Below, one piece after another: positions 11,725-22,408 of a DNA stretch of 64,000 nt (within the stretch, counting starts at the first letter, position 1; each line of letters opens with the position of its first letter). The translations under genes and the position numbers were made by a program. Below the pieces are notes generated by a model, which was not told the origin of the DNA, made no database searches, and saw only the letters and a program-made list of their open reading frames with translations. Source of the DNA: Apiotrichum sp. Y4204 (taxonomy: Eukaryota > Basidiomycota > Tremellomycetes > Trichosporonales > Trichosporonaceae); assembly GCA_025531455.1 (NCBI GenBank), contig JAMYHL010000002.1, positions 1,240,001 through 1,304,000 of the forward strand, given 5' to 3'.

Positions 11725-13543
11725 TCAGAGGACATAGCGAATCCGCCTCGGCGCGCCGGCCGCCTCGGCCCGCTCCATCTTGCGGTTCTCCCACACGAGA
11801 CACTGTCGCAGCAAGAGCGACACGGCAATCGCGAGCCCCGTAAACACGGCGTTGACAGTGAATGCCATCTAAGCGTCAGAACGAGAAACTGCAAATGAAT
11901 ACGCACGACGTAGTTGGGACCCTGGCTCTTCGGGTACAAGTACGGACTCCAGATCTGCGCCACTGCGGTGGTCAGTTTGTTATTTCCTACGCTCCCTTCT
12001 GAGTCCCTCTGTGGGCTCCACCCCGCTCGCGACTCACTATTCCCCAGGGCATTGACCGTCCCAAAGGCGAATGCGCGCTTCGTCCTCGGGCGCGCAAACG
12101 TGCTCCCAACCCACGCGAGCAGGACCGTAAAGCTCGAGCTCATGCCGAATGTCATGCAAAAGATGCTAAAGTAGCGCGGGGCGGTCGTGCGCGTCGTTGC
12201 GGCAATCACAAAACCCGCGATACCCACCAGCATCGGGAGGGTGTAGTGGAAACAGCGCTCGGGGCGGCGGTCCGACGAGAAGGAGACGAGCAGCTCGGTC
12301 ACTGCCGGAACGAGGAATGGCGGCGCGGAGAGGAGGAGCCTGGGGTGAGAATAAAACCGGGGCTGTACTCACGTCTTGACGCGCGACAGCCCAAAAGTGT
12401 TGACCACAGTGGGCACAAAGGACGTGTAACCTCCTGCAGTGGTCATGAGCGCGTAGATGAGGGCGAGCATCCACAACTTGTAGTCTCCCACGCCGGCCTT
12501 GACCGACTCCCACATGCCGTGCTCCTCGTCGTCGGGCACGCCCGTGTCGCGCGCGAGGCGCGCACCCGCGACGAGCTTTTCCCGCTCCGTGAGCCAGCGA
12601 GTCCTGGAAATCAGCTTGTATTTTTGTTTTTCTAAGTATTTCTTTTCTCCTCACGTGCTCGGATAGTCTGGGAGGATGGCGACGGCGATAATAGCAAACG
12701 TAATGGTAATCACGCCCTCGATGAGGAAGAGCCAGCGCCACGACTCGAGGCCGCGCGCGCCGTCCAGCCCGCCCTGGATGCCGGCTGCGATGAGGCCCGC
12801 GAACGCGCCCGAGAGGTGTGCGCCAGTGTACAGCTGAGAGGGTGAGCGGAATTTGGAGCAGAGATATTGGTTGAGAGAACTCACCACTGATACCCTCAAG
12901 GCGAGCTCCTTCTTGGTGTACCACGAACTCAGGAAGAAGAGGATGCCAGGGAAGAACGGCGCCTCGGTGACACCGAGGAAGAAGCGGATGACCACGAGGT
13001 GCGGGTACGTGTCTGCCGCGGCGGTACATGTGCTGACGACGCCCCAGACGGCGACGAATCCGGGAATGTAGAGCGACGGCCGGACGCGGGTGAGCACGAG
13101 GTTGGAGGGGATCTGGCCGACAATGTAGCCGACAAAGAAGATTGAGATGGCCGTGTTGAAGTTCTGACCCTGCATCCCGAGATCCGCCTCGATGCCCTGC
13201 ACGCGCGCGAGCCTGGGATGAGCATCGGCGAGCGGCTCACGACTTACGCGAGGCCGTTACGGTCGAGATACGCCAGGATGAGGAGGATGAACAGCATTGG
13301 GAGGATGCGCAGGTCCATCTGAGGTCAGCCTCGCTCGATATACTATGCTTTACCCACCTTGCGCCTCAGCTTGCGCTGGAGGACATCAAACTCCTCCTCG
13401 CTGACGGCATCCAGCCCGTCAGGCCACACGAGGTCGCTCTTCTCGTTGCGCTGCTTGTCGCCGTGCTGTGTCTCCGGCTCGGTCTCGTACGCCGCGAAGA
13501 TGCCGCCCGCCGCGCGGTCGCCCGGCGTCGGTGATGTCGCCAT
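11725..13543 (-). CDS. MFS transporter, anion:cation symporter (Dal5/Tna1-like) family
   Basis: Eight exons (13358-13543, 13248-13318, 12885-13212, 12655-12833, 12373-12603, 12038-12339, 11907-11962, 11725-11868) encode 498 aa. The N-terminal soluble tail contains DAVSEEEFDVLQRKLRRK and leads into TM1 (MDLRILPMLFILLILAYLDR), the ACS-family signature. Next come QNFNTAISIFFVGYIVGQIPSNL, a FFLGVTEAPFFPGILFFLS segment and WRWLFLIEGV before the central loop. Fungal relatives import allantoate, nicotinate, pantothenate and similar organic anions with protons at the plasma membrane. I cannot tell the substrate. A second MFS gene follows upstream in the same direction, but the two belong to different subfamilies. 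Confidence 0.9.
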
Positions 13544-14164
13544 GGCTTATGGGTTCCGAGGAGGTTGGAGGTGGGCTACTATCAGATATGGGATAGATAG
13601 AGAAAATAAGGCTATCCGTGGCGTAGTTTATAGGTTTATCAAGATCTATCTATCGCCTGCTTTTATCGCGCTCGGCGTTGCGTCGCATCGCAACTTTGTC
13701 GTCGGCTGCTGCGGTTGGCGAGCATGGCGGGGCTTGGCATCCCAGGGACAATGACTTTTCTGGGTGGTTATATTTATCGGCAGGTCGGCCGTGCCGTAAA
13801 CTCTCTTCGCGGTGGGGTTGGATGATTTTCGAGTTGCATCAGCATCTCTGTACCGACAACCATTGCTATGCATGGGGTGTTTCCATTCACTCAAGTGCCC
13901 CCCTTCCTCGCCGCCTTGATCATTGTCCCACGGCTCACAAGATCACAAGTCTCGTATTCCACTATCCTCTATCGGGCCCGAAAAGTCGCGTCCAACTGCC
14001 CCGGAATGCGCGACGCGATTGGATATCCAGATACCCGAGCGCGCCACGATCCGATCGCGTCCACAGTCGATATCAACCGAGCACAACAACGTCAGAATGT
14101 AATGGCATCTCCGAGCTCTCTCCAAATCCCCAGTATCCAGCCACTTGCTCTCTCTTTTCTAGAT
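13544..14164. other. Intergenic between tandem transporter genes
   Basis: Contains the promoter of the gene starting at 13543 and the 3' flank of the next. A T/A-rich patch near 13620-13660 may include its core promoter. No gene was seen. Confidence 0.45.
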
Positions 14165-16019
14165 CTACGTCTCTATCTCCCTCGCCTCCTGCTTCTCCCC
14201 CTCTTTGATCCCTTTCCCCGGCCGGTGCCGCGGTACCAGCACCCACAAGAGGACATATGCTGCGATCATGCCCACGCTCACCGGCTGGATCGTCCAGATA
14301 CCATACTAAAGTCAGCATTTCGACACCGTTCTTCTTCATACCTGGTCGGCGATCGCGCCCGCGATGCTGTCTGTCAGCTGGAACGGATCCGGGTGTACTC
14401 ACAATGGCACGGCCGCAGCCCCCGCGCCGCCCATGCTCCCCATCAGGCCCATGACCCCGCCGCGCAGGTCGTCGTCGTACACGGACGACACGACCATCAG
14501 CGCGACGGGATACACTGGCCCGAGGGCGAATCCTACAAACGCGTAGCACACGCCGTTCCCGACGAGCGAGTGCGTAAACCAGATGACGAGCTCGAGCCCG
14601 AGGGCGAGTATCGAGCTGCGGTCAGTTGGGAGAAGGGAATATATCCTGCGCGTACTAGAGATAAATTGAGCGCTGGTACCCCAGCCACTTCGTCACGGGG
14701 ATGAGCACGATGCGGGACACGGTCATCCCACCCCAGAACCCGGTGGCCACGTACCCCGCCGCCGCGGTGCCCCCGCGCTCGCGCCGGAGAAAGGTGACGC
14801 TCCACGACGAAATGGCGACTTCCACCCCGATCTGCAGTCAGAGAAAAGCACAAGATGATTCACGCACGTAGAGGAAGCTGAAGGCCAGGAGGGCGTATAC
14901 GCTCGGCGTGCGCAGGATGCGCAGGAGCTTGGCACCGCTGCTCTGCGGCGCCGCGTCCGGCGGAAGGGGCGGGACAGTCCCATCGCGCTCAATGATGGTG
15001 TGCTGCGCGTGGTGCTCCGCGGTTGCTTCGGGATGCTCTGTCCTTCCTGTCCCATCCTCTTCACCACTCCCCGACTCCCCCTCCCGCCGCTCTAGGCGCC
15101 ACGACTCGATCTGTTCTTCTGTACGCATATCAAACGCGACAAACATGACCCCGAGGGCGATGACCGCGACCCCAAACGCGACGAAAAAGTAGTAATACGC
15201 CTTGTCCGCGACGTGCTCCGCAAACGCAGTGGCGGCGAGCGGGGCGAGCGTGCCCCCGAGTCCAAAGCATGCCTGCACGACCATCATCTTGGTGCCTGCG
15301 CCTGGGAGGCGGGTAGTGATGTTGTTTACCTGCGCGTCCTGCCGTCAGTGGAGAGATGCAGTTTACGTACTTGAAGACCGAGGCCAAAGAGGTTGATCGC
15401 AAAGGCGATGAGGAAGACGGCGTAGTGCGCGCCGCTGCCCATTAGGAGGTACGCGACCGCCTGTGCGAGTGCGCCGAGGCACGTTGCCTGGTGTGAGCTG
15501 CTTCCTGCCAGCCAACTTACGAGGCCAAACCCGATGCGGTCCGTGATCCACACGTTGCTGAGGCCAGCAACCATGGACCCGACAAACCCCGTCGTGTAGA
15601 TGAGCGACACTGGTGTCAGAGGGGCGCTCCCCACCTACTTCCATCCCGCACTGCACGCACTGACAAGGTAGTTGATCTGCCGTCAGCTCCCTCCATGCCC
15701 TCTAGTCCCCAACTCACCCCAAAGTAGTGCTGGAGCGACGGGATGAGCGGGCCCATCGACCCGTCCGTCCACCCGCAGAGCACCATGGAGAGACACAGCC
15801 CCGCGCTGCTGTCAGCATTGATATTGGTTGGACGCACTAGATGGCCGTGAGGCGCGCCGCGCTCGGGGGCGGGAGCGTCCGGCGGAGGCGGGCGAAGATG
15901 TAGACGTGGGGGTGCTCCTTCTCTCCGCTCTCGCCACTCTCTCCACTCGTCGCCCCGCCCGCCGCGAGCCCAATCTCGACATGCGCCGGCTCGTCCTTCT
16001 CTCTGCTGTCCGGATCCAT
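14165..16019 (-). CDS. MFS transporter, BSC6/fucose-permease-like
   Basis: Ten exons (15838-16019, 15718-15805, 15661-15676, 15521-15609, 15371-15487, 14868-15338, 14656-14831, 14403-14615, 14342-14366, 14165-14305) keep phase and give 505 aa. The protein has a short acidic and glycine-rich N-tail, TM1 GLCLSMVLCGWTDGSMGPLI, a second half beginning LLRILRTPSVYALLAFSFLY, and GVEVAISSWSVTFL with GYVATGFWGGMTVSR, as in BSC6-like fungal MFS proteins. The central loop is long and charged (EREG, HHAQH). Exons of 16 and 25 nt and a double CAGCAG acceptor before exon 2 make automatic annotation error-prone. The substrate is unknown. The subfamily call is moderate and the MFS call is strong. Confidence 0.85.
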
Positions 16020-17026
16020 GGTGTTGAAGGATGTACATCTGTGCGAACAACAGTGTTGGTTCTTGGTTCTTGACACGGTTAGACTCGCGCGGTGCGGGTC
16101 TTGTTTGCGGGACATCAACCTGAACAAGTAACAGCACAGTGGAGCACCAGCGCCATCGGTGTTCATCCAAGACCGGGCCGATGGCAACACCTCGCTAACT
16201 ATCGGAGACGGGCCGAGGTCCGAGGTTCTGCGGTTCTGTGGTTCCGAGCTGCAGGCTGTTGTACTGTGTATGCATCCTCGCTGGCCTCGCTGGTCCTCGT
16301 CGGGCGAGACCGATGCAGCCAGGTGTCTGCCGCCAGTTGCCACCATGTCGCGCCGTTCGGGCCATATGGATATCGCGCGCGCAGCACACGACGACCTCGT
16401 CCCTCAACATCTCAACGTCAATTAATCAAACAAGAGACCGACGGCCAAAGTACCGGCGACCGGCGAGGACCGGACTCGAGGTCTCCCCGGCAGCAATTGG
16501 CAGATGATGCCGGACGACATGCTGTGCGCTGTGCCGAGCGCACGCGTCACGGTGACATTGCACTCCTCTGATCCTTGAGATCTAGGTGACAACACACAGA
16601 AATGGACAGACTTGCATCCAAGCGTCGGAACGCGCCGCACCGAGGATACACTCTCTTTACAGATCCGCAGTTTACAGATGACGACCCTTGCCGCGGGGTC
16701 TACAGATAATGGATATCCTCCCCTGTGGTGCTGTAGTTTAATGACAACAAGCATGATCTCGGTCCAAACCGGACGCCTGTTGTCCTGTGACAATGCTCAG
16801 TTTACCTCGAGACGCGACCACTTCCGATACTGAGGAATGGGTGGCCGAAGGCGTTCGCGTCCCCGGCGGTGATAATGTCACGAGCTCCAGGCGACTCACC
16901 GCGGCATGCATGTCGAGATGATGGGTATAAGAGTGGGGGGATACTAACCCCAACGAGAACAACAACACAAAGACAAACAAACAACAGCACACCGCAAACC
17001 CACCACAGAGACACCAACGACACACA
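16020..17026. other. Intergenic between divergent genes
   Basis: Shared promoter region. A TATAAG box at 16926 lies about 100 bp before the start at 17027, followed by an A/C-rich leader (ACAACAACAC-type) running to the ATG. No gene was recognised in the rest. Confidence 0.5.
16926..16931 (+). promoter_or_regulatory. TATA box of the 208-aa unknown gene
   Basis: TATAAG about 100 bp upstream of the ATG at 17027, followed by an unstructured A/C-rich leader typical of a 5' UTR. Confidence 0.5.
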
Positions 17027-17653
17027 ATGCCACTCACCGCCCTCCGCCTCCTCGCTCTCGGGACTGCCAGCGCAGCCGCCTACGCCGCGTACGAGGTCCG
17101 CCGTCTGCACACCCAGTATCGCTACGAGGACGTGATCTACCCTCCTGAGATTACCGCGCTCTTCCGCCCGGGAATGTTCAGCCCGGGAAGGGTACGCACA
17201 ACCATCCCGTTATCGCACGTACCGCGGTCCGCAGTCCAGCATCCACTCGACACGTTCCTTGCCGCATTCTACGATACCTGGACACTCCGGCTCGAGGGGC
17301 TCGCGCACCGCCAGTCGGTCAAGTCTGGCGCCGACCCACTCCCGTTTGACGCTGCGCTCCCCCGCACTGGGGAGGATTTCGCCGAGGGCCTCTTCAAGGG
17401 CATCTACCGTGACGACAGCAAGGTTGCGGTATTCTGGGCGTTCCCCGAGCCCTCGCCTGCGCGCGGGATCCAGGTCCTCGAGGCAAGAATCATGGACGGC
17501 GGGATGGAGATTGCGTTCGGCGGCACCGAATTTGCCGGGCCGTATCGTCCCTGGGTCAACGACCTGTTGTTCAAGTTTCATTATCTCTACACCCGGTTCT
17601 TGGTTGATCACGCAAAGTCAAAGCTGGAGAAGTGGGCACGGGAGGGGCGATAG
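17027..17653 (+). CDS. Conserved-looking fungal protein of unknown function, N-terminal membrane anchor
   Basis: Single exon, 208 aa. I do not recognise the family. Residues 1-22 (MPLTALRLLALGTASAAAYAAY) form a signal-anchor or short membrane helix. The rest is soluble and alpha/beta-looking, with a YEDVIYPPEITALFRPG segment, FAEGLFKGIYRDDSKVAVFW and a C-terminal basic helix. Support for a real gene: a TATA box at a suitable distance, an A/C-rich leader, no rare-codon excess and good coding bias. It converges on the glutaminase gene with 113 bp between the stops. Mitochondrial or ER membrane attachment is possible. Confidence 0.7.
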   Translation: MPLTALRLLALGTASAAAYAAYEVRRLHTQYRYEDVIYPPEITALFRPGMFSPGRVRTTIPLSHVPRSAVQHPLDTFLAAFYDTWTLRLEGLAHRQSVKSGADPLPFDAALPRTGEDFAEGLFKGIYRDDSKVAVFWAFPEPSPARGIQVLEARIMDGGMEIAFGGTEFAGPYRPWVNDLLFKFHYLYTRFLVDHAKSKLEKWAREGR

Positions 17654-17766
17654 GGGGATATCTTGGATAGGAAAAATGGACCGAAGTAATGTAGTCCAAA
17701 GTAATGCAGTCCCAATGCAGTCCCAACATTGATTCCATTACACACTCGCTACGATATATACCGACT

Positions 17767-19332
17767 CTACAGCCGCTGGTCCTGCTCTATGTCCTTTGGC
17801 ATGTGCATGGTCTTCATGCTGTCCGGCAGCTGGAGGCGCTCCCAACCAAGGAAGGACGTGAGGTCCGTGAGGACCTCGTCGGCAAAGCAGTCCTGGTCGA
17901 GGTTGGCGCCTTCGGCGGGACACTGCTTGACGTCGAGGAGGTTTTCGGGGTCGATGAGGGAGAAGCGGCCGCCAGCTTGGCGGATGCGCTTGCCGACCTC
18001 GCGCATCATGCGCTTCGCGACCCGGTCGACAGAGTACACGGAGCGGAAGTCGAGGCAGATACCATCTATCTCAAACGAGTGGTCGGCGCTGCGTGCCGAG
18101 ATGAGACGTACGACACGCTCCGCGGCAGTAAAGTTTATCGTACCCTGGAGGGAGAGAATGTCGATGGTCGGGCGGTGCGCCCCGTTCTTGGTCGCAGGGG
18201 CGCGGAGGAGGTAGTCGCGGCGGACTACCGCGCGCGCGGGCTCGGGGGCAGACATGATGTGCATGCCCATATCGTGCGAGAGGCGCTGGCACATGCGCAC
18301 GCCGCGGAGCGAGTTTCCGTTCTTGTCGAGGCGCGGGGAGAAAGTCGCAATTCCAACCTGGCCCGGGAGGACGCCGAGGATGCCGCCCGCGACGCCCGAC
18401 TTGGCCGGGAAGCCCGTCTCGAACATCCAGTGCCCGGCGCCAGAGTACATGCCGCACATCATCATGACGCTGAGAGTGTGCTGCACGACGTCGCGGCGCA
18501 CGACGCGGCGGCCGGTGACCGGCTGCACGCCGCCGTTCGAGAGCGTCGCGGCCATGAGCGCGAGGTCGCGCGTCGTGACCTTGACCGAGCACTGGCGCGT
18601 GTATGTCCGCACAATGTCCAGAGGGTCCTGGGTGATGATCTTGTAGTTCCGCAGCATGCACGCAATCGCAGTGTTACGCCACGCGCCCTCGAGCTCGCTC
18701 TCAAACACGCTCTCGTCGACGGTAAGCTCGCGCCCCGCGAATGCCGACAGACCGCTGCGGATGAGCTCAAAGCGCTCGTCGCCCGAGATATCCGGCGGGC
18801 CGATATACGCGTGCGCAGTGATGGCGCCGGCGTTGATCATGGGGTTCTTCGGGATACGCGTGTCGGCCTGCAGACTAAGTTCGTTGAATGCCTCTCCTGA
18901 CGGCTCGACATCGATATATTTGAGCATCTCCTCCACGCCCTTTTCCTCGAGCGCGAGGGCATACACGAACGCCTTGGAGATGGACTGGATTGAAAACTCA
19001 ATGTCCGCGTCTCCTGCCGCATAGGTAAACCCATCGGACGTCGAGATACAGATAGCCGCGCGGTTGGGGTCCGCATCACGCAGCTCGGGGATATAGGCCG
19101 CCGTCTCGCCGGGGTTGTCCTCGCTGCACTCGCGGAGCACGGCGCCGAGGTAGTCCGGGATGGGGGTCTCGATGCGCGCGCCGGGGAACGCAGGCCCGAC
19201 GGCACCGCTGCACCGCCCCACACGTGTGTCGTGCTTCGGGTCAAGCGGGATCGGGAGGTGCACGCGCGCCATTGTCCTAAGGTTAGCGCCGAGGCAGTCG
19301 CAGCATATCAGGCCGTGCTCGGAAGTTGTCAT
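17767..19332 (-). CDS. Glutaminase (bacterial type) with C-terminal STAS domain
   Basis: One intronless frame of 521 aa. The glutaminase domain (about 55-370) hydrolyses L-glutamine to glutamate and ammonia. The catalytic SxxK motif is visible as S117-I-S-K120, with PMINAGAI near 165, the conserved G-MYSGAGHWMFETGFPAKSGVAGGI block and LDKNGNS. Residues about 395-495 resemble a STAS domain (IDILSLQGTINF, DGICLDFRSV). This architecture occurs in bacteria such as Micrococcus and in salt-tolerant glutaminases of Cryptococcus-type yeasts. Met21 (MARVHLPIPLD) is an alternative start that would remove a short Cys-containing leader. No signal peptide is evident. Lack of introns and the bacterial-type family suggest ancient horizontal transfer. 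Confidence 0.92.
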   Translation of the reverse strand: MTTSEHGLICCDCLGANLRTMARVHLPIPLDPKHDTRVGRCSGAVGPAFPGARIETPIPDYLGAVLRECSEDNPGETAAYIPELRDADPNRAAICISTSDGFTYAAGDADIEFSIQSISKAFVYALALEEKGVEEMLKYIDVEPSGEAFNELSLQADTRIPKNPMINAGAITAHAYIGPPDISGDERFELIRSGLSAFAGRELTVDESVFESELEGAWRNTAIACMLRNYKIITQDPLDIVRTYTRQCSVKVTTRDLALMAATLSNGGVQPVTGRRVVRRDVVQHTLSVMMMCGMYSGAGHWMFETGFPAKSGVAGGILGVLPGQVGIATFSPRLDKNGNSLRGVRMCQRLSHDMGMHIMSAPEPARAVVRRDYLLRAPATKNGAHRPTIDILSLQGTINFTAAERVVRLISARSADHSFEIDGICLDFRSVYSVDRVAKRMMREVGKRIRQAGGRFSLIDPENLLDVKQCPAEGANLDQDCFADEVLTDLTSFLGWERLQLPDSMKTMHMPKDIEQDQRL

Positions 19333-20593
19333 GTCTTTGAGAGTGGGGCTAGGTGCGGGGGCGGCGGATGGAGCTGTGCTGTGGAGGAACTCTTAAGAGG
19401 TGGGTGGAGCAAGTCACCGTGAGAGCAACAACTCTTTCGACATGAGCTTTTGTCGACCATCAACAGCCGCGGACAGTTATTTCCGACACCCATTCAGCGC
19501 CCAACACTGTGGACGTCATGGCAAGCCGCATCGGCGCGCCGCAGGGCCGCAAGGGTTCCAAAGCGGCGTGGAATGGCTCCAGCATACCTCGATTAACCAA
19601 GGAGCCCCAAACAATTCAAGACATCTGTCTTTTCTCGTTGGCGGTAAACACCGCCTCCATTTTGTGCAATGGCGGGGCGTAACCCCCATACCCTGTTGAC
19701 ACACAGACCGACGATCGAACGGATGGTCACTCACAGAGGGCGGTCCGAGTGGAACGTTCGCAGCTGGGGCAAGTAGGACGGAACGGCGCGGGGAACGGCA
19801 CGAGGACGCAGAGCTTGGAGCGGGAGACGGACGCACAGCCGAGGACTGGGCATCTAGACACTAGACGTATAGATGGTGAGGATGGAAGTTCCGAGGTGGG
19901 TGGTGGTGTTAACAACGTTGTCATTGGGGAATTTCGGACCCCGAGTAGTCAAGAGTGGAAGCTCGGAGCGGACTTTGCTGGCCCTCGTGATGTCATTCCC
20001 ACCTGGGAGGACTGGCCAGACCCGTTCCGCGTTCCTGCTTTCTGTTCTTCTGCCTCGCACTCGCACGTCGTCGTTCCGTGTTCTTTTACTTCTTCGCACT
20101 CGCTCTCGCTCCTCACTGGAAACTGGTCACGAGTCTCTGTATTCCCCACCATGCCCACCCCCAACAATCATAAACGACACGCCAGCGCCCGCAACTAAGT
20201 TAGGACCCATGACGAAGGCGATGCGAAGCTCCACCAACAAGGGAACACATGACGGCGGCCCAGGCTGGGCCGCACAGAATATGCATATGTCAAGGAAACA
20301 TCGATCGCCGACCCGACACCCAAAATGATCTTCGGGCGGTGGAAAGGGTTACTTTGAGCGGTGCACAGAGTGTGTGGTGGCGTGTTCCACATCGACACAA
20401 CTCCAATACCAGTGCCGCAATCAATGATCAATGAGCACTGCCCCGCGCCAAGAGTGTCGAATCCCGCTCGCCACCAACGCGACAATGGCTGGTATATAGA
20501 CCGGCAGCGCGTCGTTCGTTTCATAACTTACTCTCACTCACCAAACACACTCTCTGGACACTATTCTACGCGATAGCCACCAAGTTCGTGACC
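19333..20593. other. Intergenic between divergent genes
   Basis: Holds the promoters of the glutaminase (-) and the ankyrin protein (+). A TATATA box at 20493 precedes the latter. Open frames around 19750-20330 have no recognisable features. Confidence 0.5.
20493..20498 (+). promoter_or_regulatory. TATA box of the ankyrin membrane protein gene
   Basis: TATATA about 100 bp upstream of the ATG at 20594, with a C/A-rich leader between. Confidence 0.5.
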
Positions 20594-22408
20594 ATGACTG
20601 AACGCGACGCCTGCCTGCCACTGCCCGTTACCACGTCTTCGGCTCGGAGGGCGCCAGCCTCCGATGCGGCTCCTGCTCCTGACGGGCCTGACTCGTCCGA
20701 CGTGCCGCCCGCCTTTAACACGCTCTTTCCCGACTCCGTCTCCCCGAGCCCAGCACCAAGCAGTGCACCGCCCCTCCCAAACCCCACGCCTCCCGCTCCC
20801 ACGCTCCCGTCCTCGCTTTATCCCCCCGAAGCCGGCCCAGACGTGACCGACAACGCCGTGCTCGCCGCCGTGGCAGGCACCCACTCCCCGCCAATCCCTC
20901 CCGAACGCCGCGACCTCGGCCCCGTGCCGAGGTACGACGAGGGCGGGCTCACGGGCCTAAGCGAATGGGATGAAGCTCGCCGATTGTCCCTCGGCATGCC
21001 GCTCACCCGCCTGCCGACGTATGGCGATAAACTCGGGTTTGAGTTGCGTCTAGTGGTGTCGCGCTTCATCACCAGTGCGGCAGAGGACAAGCGCGAGATC
21101 GTCGCGCATATGGTTGACCGCGGGCTCGTCTCCCCCGACATTGCGGGCTGTGAGGGGGAAACAGCGCTCGGTGCCGCTGCGAGAAATGGACACCTCGCAA
21201 TGGCCAAGCTCCTCGTCCACCTCGGCGCCACCCCAGATCTGGTATTTACCTTCGGGACACCATACCCGGGCGGGGCTCCGCCAACCCGCACGGCGCTCCT
21301 CCTCGCTGCGGAGAACGGCCACCTCGCGGTCGTCAAGTACCTCCTCTCGCTCGGGGCGGACGAGGGCTTTGTCGCGTCCGACGGGCAGATTGCGCTGCGC
21401 CTCGCGGCGAAGAACAAGCATCGAGATGTGGTCGACCTCCTCCCGGCGCGGAGGGACGGCGCTATGCTGCGCTGGAAAACGGCGCATGCGCTTGCGATAC
21501 ACCATATCAAGGATGTCCTGAGTTCGATATATGGGTTCGTCAAGTTCTTCGGCTGGACCGTGCCCAAGTTCTTCCTCTGGCACATACCCTTTGCCCTTGT
21601 CAAAGCGGTAGCCAAAATGGCAAAGTGGGCGTACGACCACCGCGCAGAGTTCCCCGGGCTCTGTAAGCAGATTCTGCTTTCGCTGTTAGAGTTCGTAAAG
21701 TTTGGTCTCTGGGACCTCCCCAAGTTTGTCCTCTGGGACGTGCCCGTCGAAACTGCCAAAGAGGTGACCAAAGCGGCGAAATGGGCGTACGGCCACCGCG
21801 CGGCGTTCCGCGGGTGGTGTAAGCGCCAGGCGATCGCGATTGGGAAGGAGGCGAAGCATGCGGCCTACAAGGTGGCCGACGGGACGAAGCGCGCCGCGAA
21901 AGCGATCCCGAGGATAGTCAAGGCCGCTCCTAGGGTGATAAAGGAGACGGTCACGCCCATCGCAAAGTGGACGGCGGGGCTGGTAATCGCGCTCGGGCGG
22001 TGGGCGGCGCAGAGTGCGCGTGCGATTGCATCCGCCGTGGGGGCGCTCGGTGGGCACATCCTCAGCCTCCTCCACACGGTCGTCATGGCCATCGGTGCAT
22101 TCATCGCACGCGTGCGCAGCGTCACCCTCAAAGATATTGCCGCGGGTATCGCGGCCGTCGGGCGGGCAATCGCCAAGGTGCCGGCGACGGTGGGGAGGGC
22201 GGCGGTCGCGCTCATGACGATAGCGTACAAAACGCTCGGGACGACATACGTGTGCATCGTGTTTGTGATCTACATCATCGCGATTGTCTTGTTCTCCATC
22301 ATCACTTGGATCCCGCTAAATATCCTCGAGATTGTGGTCCGCGTCGGTCAGTGGGTGGGTGCTGGCGTGCACGAGCTTCTCGTGTGGTATGACCCGAAGT
22401 GGACGTAG
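20594..22408 (+). CDS. Ankyrin-repeat protein with two 52-aa amphipathic repeats and hydrophobic C-terminus
   Basis: A single exon from the first ATG gives 604 aa. N-terminal 1-95 is Pro/Ala/Ser-rich and disordered. Ankyrin repeats fill about 140-300 (GETALGAAARNGHLAMAKLL, TALLLAAENGHLAVVKYLLSLGA, IALRLAAKNKHRDVVDLL). Then two tandem copies of a 52-residue unit start at about 308 and 360, each with FVKF-W--PKF-LW, an A-K--KWAY-HRA-F and a final Cys-Lys. A Lys/Ala-rich region follows, and hydrophobic stretches at about 455-510 and 550-590 (VCIVFVIYIIAIVLFSII) probably span or coat a membrane. I do not know a named family with this layout. Ankyrin repeats usually bind partner proteins, and the tail suggests a membrane scaffold. 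Confidence 0.75.
   Translation: MTERDACLPLPVTTSSARRAPASDAAPAPDGPDSSDVPPAFNTLFPDSVSPSPAPSSAPPLPNPTPPAPTLPSSLYPPEAGPDVTDNAVLAAVAGTHSPPIPPERRDLGPVPRYDEGGLTGLSEWDEARRLSLGMPLTRLPTYGDKLGFELRLVVSRFITSAAEDKREIVAHMVDRGLVSPDIAGCEGETALGAAARNGHLAMAKLLVHLGATPDLVFTFGTPYPGGAPPTRTALLLAAENGHLAVVKYLLSLGADEGFVASDGQIALRLAAKNKHRDVVDLLPARRDGAMLRWKTAHALAIHHIKDVLSSIYGFVKFFGWTVPKFFLWHIPFALVKAVAKMAKWAYDHRAEFPGLCKQILLSLLEFVKFGLWDLPKFVLWDVPVETAKEVTKAAKWAYGHRAAFRGWCKRQAIAIGKEAKHAAYKVADGTKRAAKAIPRIVKAAPRVIKETVTPIAKWTAGLVIALGRWAAQSARAIASAVGALGGHILSLLHTVVMAIGAFIARVRSVTLKDIAAGIAAVGRAIAKVPATVGRAAVALMTIAYKTLGTTYVCIVFVIYIIAIVLFSIITWIPLNILEIVVRVGQWVGAGVHELLVWYDPKWT

Noticed and set aside
14165..19332. A metabolic gene cluster of transporters, membrane protein and glutaminase
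   Set aside because: The genes differ in orientation and family, with no shared pathway logic. Adjacency alone is not evidence of a cluster.
20588..20593. GTG start two codons before the ankyrin protein ATG
   Set aside because: Eukaryotic nuclear genes rarely use GTG. The ATG at 20594 has a good leader and TATA spacing.
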